DNA from: Candidatus Brocadiaceae bacterium S225 | Lineage (GTDB): Bacteria > Planctomycetota > Brocadiia > Brocadiales > Scalinduaceae | Assembly (NCBI GenBank): GCA_007859995.1 | Contig: SMSL01000010.1 | Coordinates: 41,735-105,734, forward strand | Direction: 5' to 3' | Length of the DNA stretch: 64,000 bases | Shown: positions 60,347-64,000 of the stretch, piece by piece | How positions within the stretch are numbered: the stretch's first letter is position 1 | How the letters are laid out: each line of letters begins with the position of its first letter | Program-made: the position numbers and the translations under genes | The notes under the pieces: model-generated | The model's database searches: none | The model's input: the letters and a program-made list of their open reading frames with translations, nothing else | What the model was told of the DNA's origin: nothing

Positions 60347-61393
60347 ATGTCTAAAATAGAACAAGCATTAAAAAAGTTTCAAGAGGAGTCAAAAAGAGAG
60401 GCAGAACAGCCGCCAGCTCCGGCTCCAACACCGGAAAAACATAGCCATGCAGCCCTTCCTGGACAAAACACTCCGGACAAGAAAACTAACAGACAAAAGG
60501 GCAACATTATATCAGCCATAGAAAAAAGTAAGAACGATAATAAGGCAATCCTTGATTACATGTCTCAACTCGATGTTCAGGGTGGGTCTGTATCAAAAGA
60601 AGATGCCGTGTCTCTGACAGAAGAGACAGATTGTAGAGAACAAAATAAAAAGAAGCCGTTTTTATCTACAACAATTGACACCTTTAATGTCAATGAGCAT
60701 ATAGTCTCATATTACTGCGCTATTGACAAACCGACGTGGAAGGGACCTGTAATGGTCCATTTCAAACGGCTACAGCTTTCTCTTTCTAATATGCAGAAGA
60801 ACGATGATTGCAAGGTAATATTATTCACAAGTTCAACTCAGAATGAGGGGAAAAGTACAATTTCAATTAATATAGCGATATCATTGTGTAGTGACCAGAA
60901 GAGTCGGGTCGCTTTTATAGATTGTGATTTCAGGAAACCGTCGCTTATCAGGATGCTCGGTCTTGCTCCTGGAAAGGGGCTGGCAGATTACCTTGCAGGG
61001 GAGGCAGGCACTGACGAAATTACGTTCGACGGTTTAGTGCCGGGTTTGACTTTGATACCTGCTGGTAATAAGCAGACAAAGGTATTTGAACTATTAGGGT
61101 CAGACAGGATGAAGGAATTTTTTACTTATTTGAAAAAGCATTTTGATTATGTGATTGTTGACACTCCGCCTGTTCTTGCGTTTCCTGATACGGCAATCCT
61201 TGCTCCTCTGGTAGATGGAGTTGTTTTTGTAATTAACTGTAGGAAAGCGAAAAAACCAGTTGTGAAGCGTGCAGTTGAAACGTTAAACAATTGCAAAATT
61301 ATGGGCTTTGTTATGAATAAGAACGCCTCTGCTGCTGTTGATTACTATGGCTATACATCAGGCTATGCATATTACGATTGCGGCTCGGAATGA
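60347..61393 (+). CDS. XrtA-type tyrosine autokinase (CpsD/BY-kinase)
   Basis: A 348-aa cytosolic bacterial tyrosine kinase. A Pro-rich, charged N-terminus (MSKIEQALKKFQEESKREA) typical of the exosortase-associated family is followed by Walker A in TSSTQNEGKST (161-171), Walker A' in VAFIDCDFRKP (188-198) and Walker B in YVIVDTPPV (about 262-270). The C-terminal tail DYYGYTSGYAYYDCG provides the autophosphorylated tyrosine cluster. It pairs with the chain-length determinant to regulate EPS export. It is the last intact gene of the operon. Confidence 0.92.
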   Translation: MSKIEQALKKFQEESKREAEQPPAPAPTPEKHSHAALPGQNTPDKKTNRQKGNIISAIEKSKNDNKAILDYMSQLDVQGGSVSKEDAVSLTEETDCREQNKKKPFLSTTIDTFNVNEHIVSYYCAIDKPTWKGPVMVHFKRLQLSLSNMQKNDDCKVILFTSSTQNEGKSTISINIAISLCSDQKSRVAFIDCDFRKPSLIRMLGLAPGKGLADYLAGEAGTDEITFDGLVPGLTLIPAGNKQTKVFELLGSDRMKEFFTYLKKHFDYVIVDTPPVLAFPDTAILAPLVDGVVFVINCRKAKKPVVKRAVETLNNCKIMGFVMNKNASAAVDYYGYTSGYAYYDCGSE

Positions 61394-61736
61394 TAAATAT
61401 AAAATATTCTATCCCACTTTTTTTAAAGTGAAAACGTCATATAACGTATTTGTATCCATTACAAAATGATTTTTTGGAATTACCTCGATTATGTTGGGTG
61501 CAGAACCTGGACCTGCAAAGAATATTTGTAGCATGTAGGGCGCGCTTCTCCACCTGAATGGCACTGTCGGGCAGGCATACGTGCCGAGACCTCACTATCC
61601 CATTTGAAATAGCACCTTGAGAAGGGAATCAGAAGGTTTATGTAATTGTGAGAATAACGATCAACGTATTGTATTTTCTGATATCACTCCCCTCATTTGA
61701 GAAAATTAATTAAGTGGGGATTGTTTACGTATAAAA
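61394..61736. other. Non-coding gap after the tyrosine kinase gene
   Basis: No supported frame. In many XrtA loci further genes, including the deacetylase and exosortase, follow closely; here about 550 bp of non-coding DNA, including the 19-bp hairpin at 61737, intervenes. This fits loss or rearrangement. Confidence 0.4.
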
Positions 61737-61781
61737 TTGTGATATCTGGTTCAATTTTGTAGATTGAACCAGATATCACAA
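61737..61781. terminator. Perfect 19-bp stem-loop
   Basis: TTGTGATATCTGGTTCAAT (61737-61755) and ATTGAACCAGATATCACAA (61763-61781) pair exactly around a 7-nt loop, followed by AAGTTTTTG. It could be a bidirectional terminator after the tyrosine kinase operon or a mobile-element scar. Confidence 0.6.
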
Positions 61782-61940
61782 AAGTTTTTGCCAGATAGCT
61801 ACATCTTTACAGTTGATAAGGATGTAGCTGAGACGGCGGAGCTGTGTAAATCTTTGACCATCTTTTTGCTTTTGAATTGGTAATTCTTCTGAATTCTGAC
61901 TACTTCAAATTGACCAGGAAATCAAGCACCAGGAACAACT

Positions 61941-62630
61941 ATGGGCGCGAATAAAGTTATGATCACGATCGACCTTGAAGACTGGTTTCAAGTAGAAAAC
62001 TTTAAAAACTGTATTCCATTTTCCCGGTGGAGTGATATGGAGCAGAGGTTTGAATATAGTACAAGAAACCTTTTGAAAATATTTGATGAAAAAAGTATTA
62101 AAGCCACATTTTTTATTTTAGGATGGAATGCGGAACAGGCGCCGGGTTTTTCAATTACAGAACAGGCCATCATGCATTTAAAGGAGATTGGATTCACCTA
62201 TGATTCCAGTTATAACAATTTCGGCTTTAATCATAGACATGGGAAAATAGATTTAACTCAATATAATAAGAAACTGCTCGCTTACCGGGACTCTGAGGGT
62301 TTCTGGGAGCTTCCCATAAGTAATCTGAGTATTGGCAAAATAATATTTCCATGGTGGGGTGGTGGTTATTTCAGGTTATTGAATAAGACGTTATTCCGCT
62401 GTGGGGTTAAGAGGATCATGAGTAAAGAGAGCGGATACATGTTTTATGCACATCCCTGGGAAATCGATCCTGAACAACCGCGGGTGAAAGAGGCTGGTCT
62501 TTTCTTCAGATTCAGACACTATTTAAATCTGAGAAAATTTAAGGATAGATTGTACTCGTTTATTGAGTCATTCCAGGATTGCTCTTTCGTTACATGTTCA
62601 CAATATATAAATTTTCTGGAAAACAAATAA
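61941..62630 (+). CDS. XrtA-associated polysaccharide deacetylase with internal deletion
   Basis: A 229-aa remnant of a roughly 280-aa NodB-type deacetylase of the PEP-CTERM locus group. MITIDLEDWFQVENF carries the catalytic Asp, and KATFFILGW follows. The C-terminal YDSSYNNFGFNHRHG, ELPIS and FYAHPWEIDPEQPR are well preserved. At residues 66-68 (about 62136-62141) the text jumps from GWNAEQ straight to APGFSITE. The segment that normally holds the zinc-binding SHGYxH motif and the RAP(S/G)FSIT lead-in is missing in frame. The enzyme is therefore probably inactive. Confidence 0.75.
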   Translation: MGANKVMITIDLEDWFQVENFKNCIPFSRWSDMEQRFEYSTRNLLKIFDEKSIKATFFILGWNAEQAPGFSITEQAIMHLKEIGFTYDSSYNNFGFNHRHGKIDLTQYNKKLLAYRDSEGFWELPISNLSIGKIIFPWWGGGYFRLLNKTLFRCGVKRIMSKESGYMFYAHPWEIDPEQPRVKEAGLFFRFRHYLNLRKFKDRLYSFIESFQDCSFVTCSQYINFLENK

Positions 62631-63007
62631 AAAGCCTTAGCCCACGAAACACACAAAACAACTCAGTTAAATAGGCTCTGCATTTCACGGGGCAGGCGCG
62701 TAAGAACAATAGTGAAACCTGAGCTTTATAATTCGAAATCATTGACAACGGCACTATATATCGAGTCAATGCCTGGCACTCGTGACAGTTATGAACAATA
62801 TTATTAAGACAACTAAGAAAAGTACTGTTTGCAAGGTTATTCCCCTTGTCTTACTTTTCATTGGTCTATATTTCCTCGGCGTCTTTGCGCCTTGGCGTGA
62901 GTATTAGCTGTTTGTTTTGCATGGTGTGTATTTGTTAACTTTGGAATGTAGTCAAGGGGTGATTTGACACCTTTTTTCAGTCTAGAAGGGGGAAAAGGCG
63001 TGATATT
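62631..63007. other. Non-coding gap before the ORF6N gene
   Basis: No gene is seen. It contains CACGGGGCAGGCG (62686-62698), matched in reverse at 63723-63735, and a CGTCTTTGCGCCTTGGCGTGA-like dispersed motif near 62880-62901 of the kind scattered through many genomes. Confidence 0.4.
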
Positions 63008-63735
63008 ATGAATTTGATTAAATTTGAAGAAGTTGAAAGTAAAATTATTGAAATCAGAGGCCAAAAAGTAATACTGGATAGTGAGGTGGCAGAGCTTTAT
63101 GGAGTAGCAACGAGAGATATAAACAAAGCAGTCAAAAACAATCAAGAAAAGTTCCCAGTCGGATACATCATTGAGCTATCTAAAGACGAGAAAAAACAAC
63201 TGGTGGAAAATTTCCACCGGTTCGATAACCTTAAGCATTCCTCTGTAAATCCTAAAGCTTTTACAGAAAAAGGTTTGTATATGATTGCTACTATACTCAA
63301 AAGCGAAAGAGCGACACAGACAACCATAGCCATCGTTGAAACGTTTGCCAAGATCAAAAACCTTACCAGAAATATCAAAGAGTTATCTAATGTACGCGAT
63401 GAACAGAAGAAACAAAACCTACTCCAGAAAAGTGGAGAGATCATCGCCGAGATATTTGAAGATGACTTGGTGGCTAACGAAAGCGAGACGACAATTGAGA
63501 TGAATTTTGCGGTATTGAAATTCAAACATACTATAAAGAAGAGTAAGCAAAACAAATGATTGACAGCAGAAAAGGTTAGATAGAAGATTCGGATATGTTT
63601 GCATATAAACAAAGGAGTAGTATAGCGGCCGAGCGTAGGATTTTTGTAGAGGATGTGAAATTTAAATTCATGCCAATTCGTGCCTCTTACTCGCCCTTGG
63701 CGCTTTTTGTCCGAGGGCAATTCGCCTGCCCCGTG
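62686..63735. repeat. 13-bp inverted repeats flanking the ORF6N gene
   Basis: CACGGGGCAGGCG at 62686-62698 and its exact reverse complement CGCCTGCCCCGTG at 63723-63735 bracket about 1 kb holding the ORF6N gene. No target duplication was noticed, so this could be a small mobile unit, a repeat-bounded insertion or coincidence between common GC-rich repeats. Confidence 0.4.
63008..63559 (+). CDS. ORF6N domain DNA-binding protein
   Basis: A 183-aa protein with an N-terminal ORF6N domain (about residues 8-90: IIEIRGQKVILDSEVAELYG, INKAVKNNQEKFPVGYIIEL, FTEKGLYMIATILKSERA). A basic helical C-terminal part follows. ORF6N proteins come from phages and related mobile elements and are thought to bind DNA; they are widespread as orphan genes in bacterial chromosomes. 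It stands alone between 13-bp inverted repeats and beside a putative group II intron, consistent with an acquired region. Confidence 0.88.
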   Translation: MNLIKFEEVESKIIEIRGQKVILDSEVAELYGVATRDINKAVKNNQEKFPVGYIIELSKDEKKQLVENFHRFDNLKHSSVNPKAFTEKGLYMIATILKSERATQTTIAIVETFAKIKNLTRNIKELSNVRDEQKKQNLLQKSGEIIAEIFEDDLVANESETTIEMNFAVLKFKHTIKKSKQNK

Positions 63736-63828
63736 GAACCAATAATTCCATTGGGGTGTCTAAAGGAAACAGTGTAGATGTGAATTGTCAATAGATTAGG
63801 TTTGGCAGGGGCCTACTAATGGGTGATC

Positions 63829-64000
63829 GTATGCCGTGTATGTTGTATGACTAGCTGGTTAAAGTCCAGCCGTGGGAATTCGACAGTTCACCCACGTAGC
63901 AAGAGGAAGGTGTTAAGGGTAACCTGAAGCGCTGTGTTTCCTGACAAAGGCTCAGAAAGTGAGTCGAGCAAATCTGCGGGTTGCAACGAAAGTGAACCTA
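63829..64000 (+). mobile_element. Probable 5' end of a group II intron (cut by window edge)
   Basis: Starting about 63829 (GTATGCCGTG; exact boundary uncertain) the DNA is dense in short helices and GNRA-like joints, with CTGGTTAAAGTCCAG (TAGCTGG...CCAGC), CACGTAGCAAGAGGAAGG and GCGGGTTGCAACGAAAGTGA. These resemble the domain I text of bacterial group II introns. No reverse transcriptase frame has begun by position 64000. The call rests on recalled resemblance, not an alignment. Confidence 0.5.

Noticed and set aside
62870..62905. CTTTGCGCCTTGGCGTGA-like motif
   Set aside because: A common scattered intergenic motif in many genomes; no structure or function could be shown here.
63595..63777. 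60-codon frame after the ORF6N gene
   Set aside because: Overlaps the 13-bp GC-rich repeat, no ribosome site, no family.

Overview
The window is a low-GC (about 40% by eye), densely coded bacterial chromosome segment. Its gene content points to a planctomycete-type organism, most likely an anammox-related (Brocadiales, Scalindua-like) bacterium. The grounds are a peptidoglycan/division (dcw) cluster with no ftsA or ftsZ, an exosortase (XrtA/PEP-CTERM) type polysaccharide locus, a UreI/AmiS amide channel, a 6-phospho-3-hexuloisomerase and frequent TTG starts. The taxonomic call is inference; no rRNA gene is present to settle it.

Layout. 1-6.8 kb: an edge-truncated MurC-like ligase, phosphopentomutase, YggT, HxlB, aspartate kinase, a UDP-glucuronate decarboxylase-like epimerase and DapF. 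6.9-7.4 kb: decayed transposase fragments. 7.5-14.1 kb: a UreI/AmiS channel, a histidine phosphatase, a DUF1264 protein, a DJ-1 protein, a cNMP-binding protein paired with a helical-repeat protein, and LysA. 14.3-25.6 kb: ArgH, an IS21-like remnant, a broken DUF5131 gene, RNase R, YlbF, a YhaM-type nuclease, a DUF123 protein, a glycosyltransferase, PlsC, YqeY, a histone H1-like Lys/Ala/Pro repeat protein, a glutaredoxin-like protein and QueA.

25.8-45.2 kb is the dcw cluster: mraZ-rsmH-ftsL-ftsI-(76 aa protein)-murE-(small secreted ORF)-murF-mraY-ftsW-murG-murC-murB-[two sensor kinase genes, a MITE, an HD-GYP regulator]-ddl-ftsQ. murD is absent from its usual place between mraY and ftsW. MurE carries the DNPR motif for meso-diaminopimelate, which agrees with lysC, dapF and lysA in the same window. 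MraZ-type operator repeats precede mraZ.

45.3-50 kb: tRNA-Glu(CTC), a P5C dehydrogenase, the agmatine-to-putrescine pair (agmatine deiminase and N-carbamoylputrescine amidase) and a periplasmic coiled-coil repeat protein. 50.7-56 kb: a probable c-di-GMP-I riboswitch in front of two secreted FN3/thrombospondin-3-like calcium-binding repeat proteins, a CPBP protease of the exosortase-associated type, and a TIGR03790-like protein that seems to start at ATT. 56.8-62.6 kb: an XrtA-type exopolysaccharide operon (Wza-like, chain-length determinant, secretion ATPase, tyrosine autokinase, internally deleted deacetylase). The end holds an ORF6N protein and the apparent 5' part of a group II intron.

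Mobile and repeat content: a dispersed 165-173 bp palindromic MITE family in three copies. One copy has a perfect 9-bp target duplication; another supplies the last 24 codons of a gene. Also present are an IS21-like end, transposase fragments and several long perfect hairpins. A likely theme, by inference, is c-di-GMP and two-component control of the cell envelope: the HD-GYP and kinase module lies inside the peptidoglycan cluster, and a c-di-GMP-type riboswitch precedes secreted matrix-like proteins.
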